Source: Acidobacteriota bacterium (GTDB taxonomy: Bacteria > Acidobacteriota > Terriglobia > Terriglobales > Acidobacteriaceae). From it: a stretch of DNA of 64,000 nt. Both the position numbers and the translations under genes were made by a program. The notes under the pieces are model-generated. The model saw only the letters and a program-made list of their open reading frames with translations, searched no databases and was not told where the DNA came from. Positions within the stretch are counted from its first letter, which is position 1; every line of letters begins with the position of its first letter. Of the stretch, positions 18,068 to 28,200 are shown one piece after another. Location: the NCBI GenBank assembly GCA_021780315.1, contig JAJXYY010000042.1:124001-188000 (forward strand), given 5' to 3'.

Positions 18068-19377
18068 AGTTACGCATAGAGAAGATGGTGTATGGCGGGG
18101 CTGGACGGGGCTATCCGGTGGATGGCGAGGATGCGGCTGCGACGGGGCTGGTTGCGTTTACGCTTCCGGGGGAGGTGGTGGAGGCAGAGCCTGCCGGGGA
18201 GGTTGGCGGCGAGGCCAGGTTGGTGCAGGTGCTGGAGCGGTCGGCTGCGCGGGTGGAGCCGCGGTGCGGACACTTTGGGGAGTGTGGTGGGTGCCAGTAT
18301 CAGCATGTGGAGTATGCGGCACAGGTGGGGATGAAGGCGGGGATTCTGCGGGAGACGCTGGAGGCCGCAGGGCTGCGGGATTTGCCCGAGGTGCAGGTTC
18401 ATGCCGGGGAGGCGTGGGAGTATCGGAACCGGATACGGCTGCGGGTGAGTGTGGTGGAAGGCGCGCTGCGGCTGGGGTACAGCCGACGTGGCGGGAATGA
18501 GTTTCTGGCGATCGGGGAGTGTGCGATTGCTGCGCCGGTGCTGTGGCGGGCGGCGGAGGCGCTGGTGGAGGTGGCGAAGGGGGAGTCGGTGGCAGCGCGG
18601 TGGGCGCGGAGTGCGGTGGAGGTGGAGTTTTTTGCGGTTGCGGATGAGAGCCGGTTGCAGATGACATTGTTTGTGCGGAAGGAGCTGGCGGGCGGGTTTG
18701 CGGATTTTTGCGAAGCGATGCGGCTGGTGGTGCCGGAGTTGGTGGGTGCGGGAGTGGCGGTGATGCAGGCGGAAGGGGCACAAAAGCGGCGTCTGGAGCG
18801 GGTTCGGGCGGGGGCGACGTGGGGGGTGGCGGGGCTGAAGTATAGGGCGATGGGGCGGGAGTACTGGGTGAGCCGGGGTGGTTTTTTCCAGGTGAACCGG
18901 TGGCTGGTGGAAGAGCTGGCCGGGGTGGTGACGGCGGGGCGTAAAGGGTTGCTGGCATGGGACTTATATGCGGGGGTGGGGCTGTTTTCGCGGGTGCTGG
19001 CAGAGGGATTTGCGCAGGTGGTGGCGGTGGAGGGGGGCGAGGTGGCGGCGCGAGATCTGGCTGGGGCGTTGAAGGGAAAGGGGATGCAGTCGTTTTGTGC
19101 GGCGACGGTGGAGTTTTTGCGGGCGGTGGTGGTGCAGCGGGAGCGGCCGGAGCTGGTGGTGATGGATCCTCCACGGGCGGGGGTGGGGGCGGAGGTATGT
19201 GCTTTGCTGGTAAGGGTTTGCGCGCCGGAGATGGTGTATGTTTCGTGCGATCCGGTGACGCTGGCGCGGGATGTGAAGGTGCTGGTGGAGGGCGGGTATA
19301 GGGTGGTGGAGGTGCATATGGTGGACATGTTTCCGCAGACGTTTCACCTGGAGTCCGTGGTGGTTTTGCGACGGTAA
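18064..19377 (+). CDS. TrmA/RumA-family RNA (uracil-C5-)-methyltransferase
   Basis: Fe-S type CGHFGECGGCQYQHVEYAAQ; FFQVNRWLVEEL; DLYAGVGLFS; VMDPPRAG; VYVSCDPVTLARDV. Confidence 0.92.
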   Translation: MKLRIEKMVYGGAGRGYPVDGEDAAATGLVAFTLPGEVVEAEPAGEVGGEARLVQVLERSAARVEPRCGHFGECGGCQYQHVEYAAQVGMKAGILRETLEAAGLRDLPEVQVHAGEAWEYRNRIRLRVSVVEGALRLGYSRRGGNEFLAIGECAIAAPVLWRAAEALVEVAKGESVAARWARSAVEVEFFAVADESRLQMTLFVRKELAGGFADFCEAMRLVVPELVGAGVAVMQAEGAQKRRLERVRAGATWGVAGLKYRAMGREYWVSRGGFFQVNRWLVEELAGVVTAGRKGLLAWDLYAGVGLFSRVLAEGFAQVVAVEGGEVAARDLAGALKGKGMQSFCAATVEFLRAVVVQRERPELVVMDPPRAGVGAEVCALLVRVCAPEMVYVSCDPVTLARDVKVLVEGGYRVVEVHMVDMFPQTFHLESVVVLRR

Positions 19378-19431
19378 TTGTGGTGCAGCTTGTGGTGAAT
19401 TGAGTGGATAGCGCGGTCCGCAGGTAGAGCT

Positions 19432-22221
19432 TTGACGACCGAGAGACGAGTGGGGCCTAATCCGGAGCTTTGGCCGCGGGGTGGGGTGCGGGTGGAGGCG
19501 CTCGCGTTCCGGCGGGCACCGCTGATGCTGGGGGCGGTTTGCTTTGCGGTGGGGGAGGTGGTGGGGAGAGGCGGGCGTCCGGCGGTGGTGCTGGGGATGG
19601 GGTTGGTGCTGCTGTTGGGATTGGTGGCGGCGGCGTGGCGGTGGGGGATGCGGGTGGTGGTGGTTCCGGTGGCGGGCGTTTGGATGGTGGTGGGGATGTG
19701 GTGTGCGGGGGTGAGGCCGGTGGCGGAGCGGCAGGTGGCGCTGCGGCAGTATGCGGATGGGCTGAGCCGGGAGGTTCGGGGGCGGGTGGTGCGGGTGCGG
19801 CGGTTGCCGGCGCGGGGCGAGGCGAAGGACCAGGATGTGGACCGGACGCAGTGGCAGGAGCGTGAGGCAGATGGTGGTGGGATGTTGTCCGTTGATGTTG
19901 CAGTGGAGGCGGTGGAGGAGGTGACTCCGGAGGTTTCGCGGATGGTTCCGGTGGGGGGTGGGGTGCGGGCTACGGTGATGGCTGGGGATGGGGGGTTGCC
20001 GGAGTTGGGGTGCGGGGATGAGGTGGAGGCTCCGATGCGGTTGAAGGTGGTGGAGCGGTATCGCGATCCGGGGGCTTGGCAGTATGGGGATTATCTGCTG
20101 GAGCAAGGGATAGGGGTGCGGGCAAGTGTGCGGGCGGCGAAGGTGGTGAAGTTGGGTAGGGGCGAAGCGAGTTGGCAGTGCAGGGTGTTTGCGGCGCAGA
20201 GTTGGGCGGCGGGGCGGCTGGACGGGTATGTGGGTTCGCGGGCGAATGGGATGCTGCCGCGGTCGTTGCGGATGAGTGGGGAGGATGCGGGGCTGCTGAA
20301 GGCGATGCTGTTTGGGGACCGGGTGGGGCTGAGTCGGGCGCAGCGGGTGGGGTTTGAGCGGACGGGGTCGTTCCACCTGTTTGTGGTTTCGGGGATGCAT
20401 GTGGCGCTGGTGGCGGGTGGGGTTTTCTGGATGGCGCGGCGGTTGCGGCTGCGGGAGTGGGTGGCGACGCTGGTGACGGTGGGGATGACGGCGGGGTACG
20501 CGGTGCTGACGGGTTTTGGGCCGCCGGTGCAGCGCGCGATGTGGATGGCGGGGATCTACCTGGTGGCGCGGTTGTTGTCGCGGGAACGGAGTGCGTTGAA
20601 CGGGCTGGGAGCGGCGGCGCTGGCGGTGATGGTGTGGTCGCCGGGAGCGGTGTTCGAGGCTAGTTTCCCGATGACGTTTCTGGCGGTGGTGGCGATTGCG
20701 GGGATTGCGGTTCCGCTGGGAGAGCGGAGCGTGGTTCCGTACGGGCGGGCGGCGCGGCGGTTGCGAGATGAGTGGGTGGATGGGGAGTTGGCGCCGGAGA
20801 TGGCGCAGTTTCGGATGATGCTGCGGATGGTGAGCGAGAGCGCGGCGGAGGTACTGGGGCGATGGGCGTATGGCGTGCCGGCGGGGATGGTGCGGGTGGG
20901 GGCGTGGGTGGCGGAGTTGGCGATGCTGGGGCTGGTGGTGGAGGCGGCGATGGTGCTGCCGATGGCGGTGTACTTTCACCGGGCGACTCCGTTTGCGTTG
21001 CCGGCGAATATGTTGAGTGTGCCGATGGTGGCGGTGCTGGCTCCGCTGGGGGTGCTGACGTTTTGTGCTGGGCTGGTGAGTCCGTGGGTGGCGATGGTGC
21101 CGGGAGCGGCGACGGTGGGGCTGCTGCATGGGGTGACGTGGACGATTGGGCAGATGAGCAAGGTGCAGGTGGCGGATGTGCGGGTTCCGGCGCCGGCAGG
21201 GTGGGTGATGGTGGTGGCGGTGGTGGTTTGGGCGGGGTGTTGCTGGGCGGTGCGACGGTCGCGGGGATGGGCGTGGGCGGCGGTGGTGGCGCTGCCGGTG
21301 GTGGCGGCGATGGTGCTGTGGCCGGAGCGGGCGGTGGTGGTTCCGGGGGTGCTGGAGGTGACGGCGATCGATGTGGGACAGGGCGATTCCCTGCTGGTGG
21401 TGGGGCCGGAGGGGCGGACGATGCTGGTGGATGCCGGGGGCCCGGTGGGGAGCGTGAAGGAGGCGGCGGAGGCGCAGAGCGGATTCGATGTGGGGGAGGA
21501 GGTGGTGTCGCCGTACCTGTGGTGGCGGGGGCTGCGGCGGCTGGATGTGATGGTGTTGAGCCATGCGCATAGCGACCACATGGGCGGGATGGCGGCGGTG
21601 ATGCGGAGCTTTCGGCCACGGGAGTTGTGGGTGGGGACGGACCCGGACTCGGAGGCTTACCGGTCGCTGGTGGCGGAGGCTGCGGAGTTGGGGGTGGCGG
21701 TGAAGCACTATCGGGCGGAGGACGCGGTGCGGTGGGACGGGGTGGATGTGAAGGTGCTGTCGCCAGGGGTGGAGTATGCGAATGGGTTTGTGCCGCGGAA
21801 CGACGACTCGCTGGTGCTGCGGCTGGAGTATGGGAAGGCGTCGGTGCTGCTGGAGGGGGATGCGGAGGCGATGAGCGAACAGGCGATGGTGGCGAGTGGG
21901 CTGATGAAGCCGGTGACGCTGCTGAAGGTGGGGCACCACGGGAGCAAGACCTCGACGACGGAGGCTTTTTTTGCTGCGGCGGCACCGAAGGCTGCGGTGG
22001 TGTCGGTGGGCCGGGGGAATACGTTTGGGCACCCGCGAGGCGAGGTGATTGATCGGATTGCGGCGAGCGGGGCTAAGCTGTACCGGACGGATGAGTTTGG
22101 AGTGACGACGTTTCTGCTGGAGCGTGAGGGTGGAATCCGGGAGGTGGTGGGCGTGGATTCGATGAGCGAGTTTCGCGATGCCGTGGGAGCGGGTAGGGGT
22201 ATGATGTCGTCATGGCGGTGA
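19432..22221 (+). CDS. comEC: ComEC/Rec2 DNA internalization-related competence protein
   Basis: 929 aa, multi-TM; HLFVVSGMHVALVAG; metallo-beta-lactamase-like C-terminus DVGQGDSLLVVGPEG...LSHAHSDHMGG...VGHHGSKTST. Confidence 0.93.
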   Translation: MTTERRVGPNPELWPRGGVRVEALAFRRAPLMLGAVCFAVGEVVGRGGRPAVVLGMGLVLLLGLVAAAWRWGMRVVVVPVAGVWMVVGMWCAGVRPVAERQVALRQYADGLSREVRGRVVRVRRLPARGEAKDQDVDRTQWQEREADGGGMLSVDVAVEAVEEVTPEVSRMVPVGGGVRATVMAGDGGLPELGCGDEVEAPMRLKVVERYRDPGAWQYGDYLLEQGIGVRASVRAAKVVKLGRGEASWQCRVFAAQSWAAGRLDGYVGSRANGMLPRSLRMSGEDAGLLKAMLFGDRVGLSRAQRVGFERTGSFHLFVVSGMHVALVAGGVFWMARRLRLREWVATLVTVGMTAGYAVLTGFGPPVQRAMWMAGIYLVARLLSRERSALNGLGAAALAVMVWSPGAVFEASFPMTFLAVVAIAGIAVPLGERSVVPYGRAARRLRDEWVDGELAPEMAQFRMMLRMVSESAAEVLGRWAYGVPAGMVRVGAWVAELAMLGLVVEAAMVLPMAVYFHRATPFALPANMLSVPMVAVLAPLGVLTFCAGLVSPWVAMVPGAATVGLLHGVTWTIGQMSKVQVADVRVPAPAGWVMVVAVVVWAGCCWAVRRSRGWAWAAVVALPVVAAMVLWPERAVVVPGVLEVTAIDVGQGDSLLVVGPEGRTMLVDAGGPVGSVKEAAEAQSGFDVGEEVVSPYLWWRGLRRLDVMVLSHAHSDHMGGMAAVMRSFRPRELWVGTDPDSEAYRSLVAEAAELGVAVKHYRAEDAVRWDGVDVKVLSPGVEYANGFVPRNDDSLVLRLEYGKASVLLEGDAEAMSEQAMVASGLMKPVTLLKVGHHGSKTSTTEAFFAAAAPKAAVVSVGRGNTFGHPRGEVIDRIAASGAKLYRTDEFGVTTFLLEREGGIREVVGVDSMSEFRDAVGAGRGMMSSWR

Positions 22222-22490
22222 TTCACATCTCGGAAGCGGAGGCGGTGCGGGACTTTGCCGGACTGCTCGCACAGGTTCGCGGAGGTGCCGAGGTGGTGAT
22301 TGGGAGCGATGCTGAGCCGGTTGCGGTGATTCGGAGTGCGGCGCCTGCTGCGGTGCGATTGCTGTCGGACTCTTTGCGGCGGGCACGGGAGCGAGCGTCG
22401 ACGGCTACGCTGGACGGTGGGTTTGGGGCCGATCTGGAAGCAGCGATTGGCAGCCATCCCGAACCTAGCGACAACTCTGCATGGGACTGA
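22212..22490 (+). CDS. Phd/prevent-host-death family antitoxin
   Basis: MAVIHISEAEAVRDFAGLLAQVRGGAEVVIGSDAEPVAVIRS is a Phd/YefM-like N-terminus; directly upstream of a PIN-domain ORF. Confidence 0.82.
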   Translation: MAVIHISEAEAVRDFAGLLAQVRGGAEVVIGSDAEPVAVIRSAAPAAVRLLSDSLRRARERASTATLDGGFGADLEAAIGSHPEPSDNSAWD

Positions 22491-22905
22491 TACTCGACTC
22501 GACGATATTGATTGCAGCGGAACGTCGCGGCGATACGGTCGAACGTCTGATAGAGCGTGTGGTGGAGGTAGCGGGTGACCAGGAGGCAGCTCTGTCGGCG
22601 GTGGGGCTGACGGAGTTTGTGCATGGCATCTATCGGGCCTCGGCAGTGGATGTTCGGCAGCGGCGACAAGCGTACCTGGACGAGTTGCTTGCGAACCTGA
22701 CGGTGTATCCCTTCCCTACACGCGTGAGAGTGCGTTGCTGGCGGGTCGTCTGGATGGCGAACAACAGGCAGCAGGCGCGACGATTCCCTTTGCCGATCTG
22801 TTGATTGGAGCTACTGCGCTGTCGCTGGGGTATGCGGTGCTGACGGTGAATCTGCGGCACTTTCGGATGATTCCAGGACTGACGACGATTGCCTTTCCGG
22901 TGTGA
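22481..22905 (+). pseudogene. VapC-like PIN-domain toxin, frameshifted
   Basis: Frame 1: MGLILDSTILIAAERRGD...TEFVHGIYRAS...LTVYPF. Frame shifts near 22712-22721, after which codons in a different frame read TRESALLAGRLDGEQQAAGATIPFADLLIGATALSLGYAVLTVNLRHFRMIPGLTTIAFPV* (stop at 22903-22905). Confidence 0.85.
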
Positions 22906-22984
22906 TGCAGGTGGCTGGCGGCAGAGGTGTGGATGAATCCAGAGGTGGGTTGGCAGAGTCCAATGCTCAGCATGAGGAGGACGC

Positions 22985-23257
22985 ATGGAGTTGAACGAGA
23001 CGGTTCAGGGTGTGGGGTTGAGTGCGGAGGAGCAGGCGCAGGAGCAGAAACTGATTCGGCGTTTGCAGATGATGATGAACATGGTGATGCAGACGATTGC
23101 GCAGGATGGCAGTCTGACGATCGATGAGGCTTCGCAGATGATTGCGGACAGCAGGCAGGCGGCGCTGGCGATGTTTCCTGGGAAAGAGCTGGCGTATGAC
23201 TTGATCTGGCGGCCGCGTTTTCAGCGATTGATGCGGGAGCGGTTTCGGATTATGTAA
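22985..23257 (+). CDS. Hypothetical protein (90 aa, Met-rich)
   Basis: ORF MELNETVQGVGLSAEEQAQEQ... with AGGAGGA just upstream of the ATG. Confidence 0.7.
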   Translation: MELNETVQGVGLSAEEQAQEQKLIRRLQMMMNMVMQTIAQDGSLTIDEASQMIADSRQAALAMFPGKELAYDLIWRPRFQRLMRERFRIM

Positions 23258-23319
23258 CTGAAGTTGATCATGTTGGATATTTGATTGTCTTGGTAGCATG
23301 GCTTATCGGGAGGTAAGCC

Positions 23320-23826
23320 ATGCTGGTTCGGCGAGCGGTTGGGGACGATGTTGTTGGGTTGATGGCGTTGATGCGGCGGGTGGTACCGTTGATGCGGGCG
23401 GCGGGAAACTTGCAGTGGGGCGAGGACTATCCGAACGCGGCGGTGCTGGAGCAGGACATTGCGCTGGAGCAGTTGTGGGTGGCGGAGGTGGACGGGGCGC
23501 TGGCGGGGCTGGCGGCGATAACGATGGAGCAGGAGCCGGAGTACGCACAGGTGGGGTGGGACATAGAGGAGCCGGCGGTGGTGGTGCATCGGCTGGCGGT
23601 GGACACGGCGTTTCGTGGGGCGGGGGTGGCTGGGGCGTTGATGAAGCAGGCGGAGGCGGTGGCTCGGGCTGTGGGGATCGGGGTGTTGCGGGTGGATACG
23701 AATACGCAGAATGAGGCGACGCAGCGGTTGTTTCCGAAGCTGGGGTATGTGCTGGCGGGGGAGATTGGGTTGAGCATTCGTCCGGGGCTGCGGTTTCTTT
23801 GTTATGAGAAGCGGCTGGGGGATTAG
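23320..23826 (+). CDS. GNAT family N-acetyltransferase
   Basis: VVVHRLAVDTAFRGAGVAGALMKQAEAVARAVGIGVLRVDTNTQNEATQRLFPKLGY. Confidence 0.9.
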   Translation: MLVRRAVGDDVVGLMALMRRVVPLMRAAGNLQWGEDYPNAAVLEQDIALEQLWVAEVDGALAGLAAITMEQEPEYAQVGWDIEEPAVVVHRLAVDTAFRGAGVAGALMKQAEAVARAVGIGVLRVDTNTQNEATQRLFPKLGYVLAGEIGLSIRPGLRFLCYEKRLGD

Positions 23827-23886
23827 GCGTGGCCGCGTGTGTATGATGTTGGGCGGAAGCTGGAGTGAACTTTTGCAGGCGGGGAG

Positions 23887-25092
23887 ATGGATGTGGCGAT
23901 GACGATGCGGAGTGTTTTTGTAAGCGGTTGCATGGGATTGATGATGCTGGTGGGTGCAAGTGGGCGGCGGGCGAGTGCACTGGAGAATGGGGTGGCACGG
24001 ACACCGCCGATGGGATGGAATAGCTGGAACAAGTTTGCGTGCAAGGGGATCAACGAAAAGGTGGTGCGGGAGTCCGCGGACGAGATGGCGGCGAACGGGA
24101 TGAAGGACGCGGGGTACCAGTATGTGGTGATCGACGACTGCTGGCAGACGGGGCGGGATGCACAGGGCAATATTGTTGCGGATGCGGAGAAGTTTCCTTC
24201 GGGGATCAAGGCGCTGGCGGACTATGTGCACAGCAAGGGGTTGAAGTTCGGGATCTATTCGGACGCGGGGACGATGACGTGCGCGAAGCGGCCGGGGAGC
24301 ATTGGGCATGAGTACCAGGACGCGCAGCAGTATGCGAACTGGGGCGTAGATTATCTGAAAGAAGACTGGTGCAATACGCTGCCGGGGCAGAGCAGCGAGT
24401 CGTCGTACACGCTGATGCGAGAGGCGCTGAAGGCGACGGGACGGCCGATTGTGTTCAGCATCTGCGAGTGGGGATCGACGAAGCCGTGGCTGTGGGCGGG
24501 GACGATTGGGAATATGTGGCGTTCGACGGGTGATATCCAGGACTGCTGGAGTTGCAAGAAGGCGTGGGGCGGGAATGGGGTGGTGGAGATTCTGGACCAG
24601 TTGGCGCCGATCTACAGCTATGCGGGGCCGGGACACTGGAACGATCCGGACATGCTGGAGGTGGGCAATGGGAAGATGACGACGGAGGAGTATCGGAGCC
24701 ACTTCAGCCTGTGGGCGGAGTTGGCTGCGCCACTGCTGGCGGGGAACGATCTGGCGAATATGACTCCAGACACGAAGGAGATTTTGCTGAACAAGGAAGT
24801 GATTGCGGTGGATCAGGATGGGCTGGGAGCACAGGGTCAGCGGGTGAAGCAGACGGGCGAGCTGGAGGTGTGGTCGAAGCAACTGGCGGATGGCGGCCGG
24901 GCGGTGGTACTGCTGAACCGGAGCGACAAGGCTGCGACGATTACGGCGGATTGGCAGGCGGTGGGGTATCCGGCTACGGTGAGCGCGGGGGTGCGGGACC
25001 TGTGGGCGCATAAGGACCTGGGGACGAAGACGGGGAGCTATTCCGCGGAGGTGCCGAGCCATGGGGTGGTGATGGTGCGGGTGAAGCCTTAG
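23887..25092 (+). CDS. GH27 alpha-galactosidase
   Basis: NGVARTPPMGWNSWNKFACKGINEKVV; YQYVVIDDCWQTGRD; GLKFGIYSDAGTMTC; GPGHWNDPDMLEVGNG. Confidence 0.94.
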   Translation: MDVAMTMRSVFVSGCMGLMMLVGASGRRASALENGVARTPPMGWNSWNKFACKGINEKVVRESADEMAANGMKDAGYQYVVIDDCWQTGRDAQGNIVADAEKFPSGIKALADYVHSKGLKFGIYSDAGTMTCAKRPGSIGHEYQDAQQYANWGVDYLKEDWCNTLPGQSSESSYTLMREALKATGRPIVFSICEWGSTKPWLWAGTIGNMWRSTGDIQDCWSCKKAWGGNGVVEILDQLAPIYSYAGPGHWNDPDMLEVGNGKMTTEEYRSHFSLWAELAAPLLAGNDLANMTPDTKEILLNKEVIAVDQDGLGAQGQRVKQTGELEVWSKQLADGGRAVVLLNRSDKAATITADWQAVGYPATVSAGVRDLWAHKDLGTKTGSYSAEVPSHGVVMVRVKP

Positions 25093-25114
25093 TTCGCTGG
25101 AAGTAAAACGAGAG

Positions 25115-25152
25115 AAAGCCGCCGCACTCTGATTGGAGTGCGGCGGCTTTTT
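25115..25152 (+). terminator. Rho-independent terminator
   Basis: AAAGCCGCCGCACTC-TGATTG-GAGTGCGGCGGCTTT followed by TT; sits between convergent genes. Confidence 0.9.
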
Positions 25153-25205
25153 GTATTTGTAACCAGTTTTGATTGCTGCTGGGTTATTTGTAACCGTGAC
25201 GGTAG

Positions 25206-28200
25206 CTAGAAGTTGATACGGGCTGCCAGCTGGATGTCGCGGGAGTTGTTGCTTTGGCCGCTGATCTGGCCGAAGCTGGAGGAGTCGATGCTGGTGGAGC
25301 TGATGCCGAAGAGCACCTTGTTGGTGAGGTTGTAGGCGGAGACGTCGAAGAGGAGCTTGACGTTGTCGTAGAGGGTGACGCTGCGCTTGAGGCTCATGTC
25401 GATGTCGTAGCGTCCGGGACCGCGGAGTCCGTAGGGAGCGGTGCGGGCTACGTTACCGAAGGAGTAAGCCGGGGTATCGGAGAAGGCCGTGGCGTCGATG
25501 TAGCTGGGCGAAGTTTGACCAGCGAGAGCACCTGCACCGTAGCTGCCGTTTTTGCGCGGCGAGTTGAAGCCGAAGGCGGTGTTGATGTTGGGCATGCAGG
25601 TTCCAGCGAAGGGGTTGTTGCAGGCCGAGGAGGTGATGGTGAGCGGAGCACCGGCGGCGTAGGTGTAGATGCCGGAGACGGTCCAATCGCTGACGAGAGC
25701 GCTGACGATGGGATTGCCGGAGCCGAAGCCGTGGCCCTTGCCGAAGGGGAGTTGATAGACGGCGGTGGAGTTGAGGATCTCCGGGATGTCGGCGGTGCCG
25801 CGAGAACGCTCAGCCCGGTTGGAGATGTAGCCGCTGCGGAAGGTGCCGCCGTCGTCGATCTCCTTGGAGTAGGTGTAGTTGAGCATGAAGTCGAGGCCGT
25901 GGGACATGCGTTTTTTGAGGACCATCTGGAAGGCGTTGTAGTTGGAGTTGACGATGTTGCCGTAGGTATCGCCGACGCCGTTGTACTGGGGGAAGGGACG
26001 GAGCATCTGTCCGATGGTTCCGGCGAAGGTGGCGTAGGGCAGCTTGACGGCGGGGTTGATGGCCTGGGCCGCGGCTACGTTGGCTGGGGTTGCTGAGGCG
26101 GTGAGGAGGCTGCCGAGGTTGTAGAAAGAAGGATCGATCTGATCGCTGTAGAGGCCGCGTGCGCCGGAGCTGCCGATGGGGAGGAAGTGTCCCTGGCTGC
26201 CGACGTAGTTGACCTGGACGGCGATGTTGGAGGTGATTTGCCGCTCGATGCCTGCGTTGTAGTTGATGACGTAGGGTGCGCGGCTGCCGAGGTAGGGGTC
26301 TCCGTAGCTGACGGAGGCGGCTGCGGTGTTGATGTTGGTGGCGAAGCCGGCGCCGTAGGTGGAGTTGATGAAGGGCGGCGCCTGGTAGGCGGGGAAGCCC
26401 TGATCGAGGTTGAAGGCGGCGATACCGCTGTTGCTGGAGCTCTTGGGGTTGGGGCTGGCGGAGTAGCCGAGCTGGCCGGTGCCAAGGCGAGTGGCGTTCT
26501 GAATGCCGGTGCCGTGGGTGTAGTTGATGGCGTAGCCGGCGCGGAAGACGGTTTTGTCATCGACGGCGTAGGCGAGGCCGAGACGGGGGCCGAAGTTCTT
26601 GTACCAGCTCTGTACGGGGGTGGAGCAGTTGCAGCCGAAGGCGCCGCCGCCAGCGAACTGGAGCGCGCCGAGGTTGCCGGTGGCTGGGTTGGTGAGGGTG
26701 GGGTTGAGGAAGGAGAAGCGGTTCTCGACCTCGGTGAAGGAGGGGAAGTAGTCCCAGCGGAGTCCGAGGTTGACGGTGAGTTTGGAGCTGAGGCGGTAGT
26801 CGTCCTGGGCGTAGATGGAGAGCGGACGGATGCGCGCGCCAGTGGTGAGGACGGCGTTCTGGACGAGTTGCGAGTTGTCTACCTGGCCAAGGAGGAAGCT
26901 GGCGTAGGAGTCACCGGTTTTGGTGTTGATCTTGCCGCTGGAGTAACCGGCGGTTTCGAGGTTGCTGTACCCGAGCGAGAGGGGCGCGGTTCCGGTGAGG
27001 TAGGCGGTGTTGTTGTCCTGGAGCCACTGACGGATGGCACCGAGGGTGAGGGAGTGCTTGCCGCGGGTGTACTGGACGTTGTCGAGCAGGTCGTAGGTGT
27101 TGGTGGTTTCGGTGTACGCCTTGCCACCACCCCACTCGGTAAGGGAGTTGGGCCCGCCGAACTTGGTGGTGGGGAAGGAGTCTGCGACCTGTCCAGCGGG
27201 AAGCCCTTTGACTCCGGCGTTGGAGACGATGCCGTAGGCGGTGTTGTAGGAGGGGTTGCCTACGAGGTCGTAGTAGCGGACGAAGCCGAACTTGACCTGG
27301 TTGACGAGGTTGGAGGTGAGGACGTAGGTGTGTTCGAGGACTAGGGTCTTGGTTTTAGGGGTGAAGAACTGACCGTCGGTGTAGGGCAAGGGGATCTGGC
27401 TGCCCTTGCTGAGGTAGCCGAGGACACCGCTTTTGCTGGCGGCGAAGACGGCAGAGACCCTTTGCTTTGCGGTGAGCTGGGCGTCGATTTTTTCGGTGGT
27501 GTTCCAGCTGAAGGTGTTGGTGGGGGTTTGGCCGAAGTAGTTGTTGGTGATGGAGTTGTTGGTGGGTGCGGGGAGGAGCTTGGCGAGAGCCAGCTCGGCG
27601 GGCCCGATGCGGGTGGGGTCGAAGGCGTTCAGCTTGCCGTTGAAGCTGGCCTGCTGGCGGGTGCATTTGCCGCCGCTGCAGACGGTGAGTGCGGGGTCGT
27701 AGATGTTCTGACCGGCGGGGAGATCGCTGAAGTCACCCTGACGCTCCTGGAGGGTGGGGACGGTGTAGAGGGCGGGGTTGCCGGCCTTGTTGAAGCGGTA
27801 TCCGTCGTAGGAGCCGAAGAAGAAGACCTTGTCTTTGAGGATGGGTGCGCCGAGGGTGATGCCGTACTCGTTCTGGCGTTCAACGGGCTTGTCGGCCTTG
27901 CCGGTGAGAGGGTTGATGACGGCGGGTGCGCCCCAGCCCCAGGTGTCGAATACGGTGTTGCGGAAGTACTCGTAGACGGAGCCGTGGATGTGGTTGGTAC
28001 CTGATTTGACGACGTAGTTCTGGACACCGGCGCCGGCGTAGACGATGGGGGTACCGCTGGTGACGGCCTGGAACTGATCGACGGCCTCGACGGAGATGGC
28101 GGAAGAGACGTTGCGGGGATCGCCCTGAATGGAGATACGCGTGAGGGGAACGCCGTCGATATAGATTTCGTCGAGGCGGCCCTGGCTGCCGGAGCCGTTG

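Noticed and set aside
18964-22032. 1022-aa minus-strand ORF antisense to comEC
   Set aside because: Low-complexity HRRPxHH-type composition; the sense strand encodes a clear ComEC.
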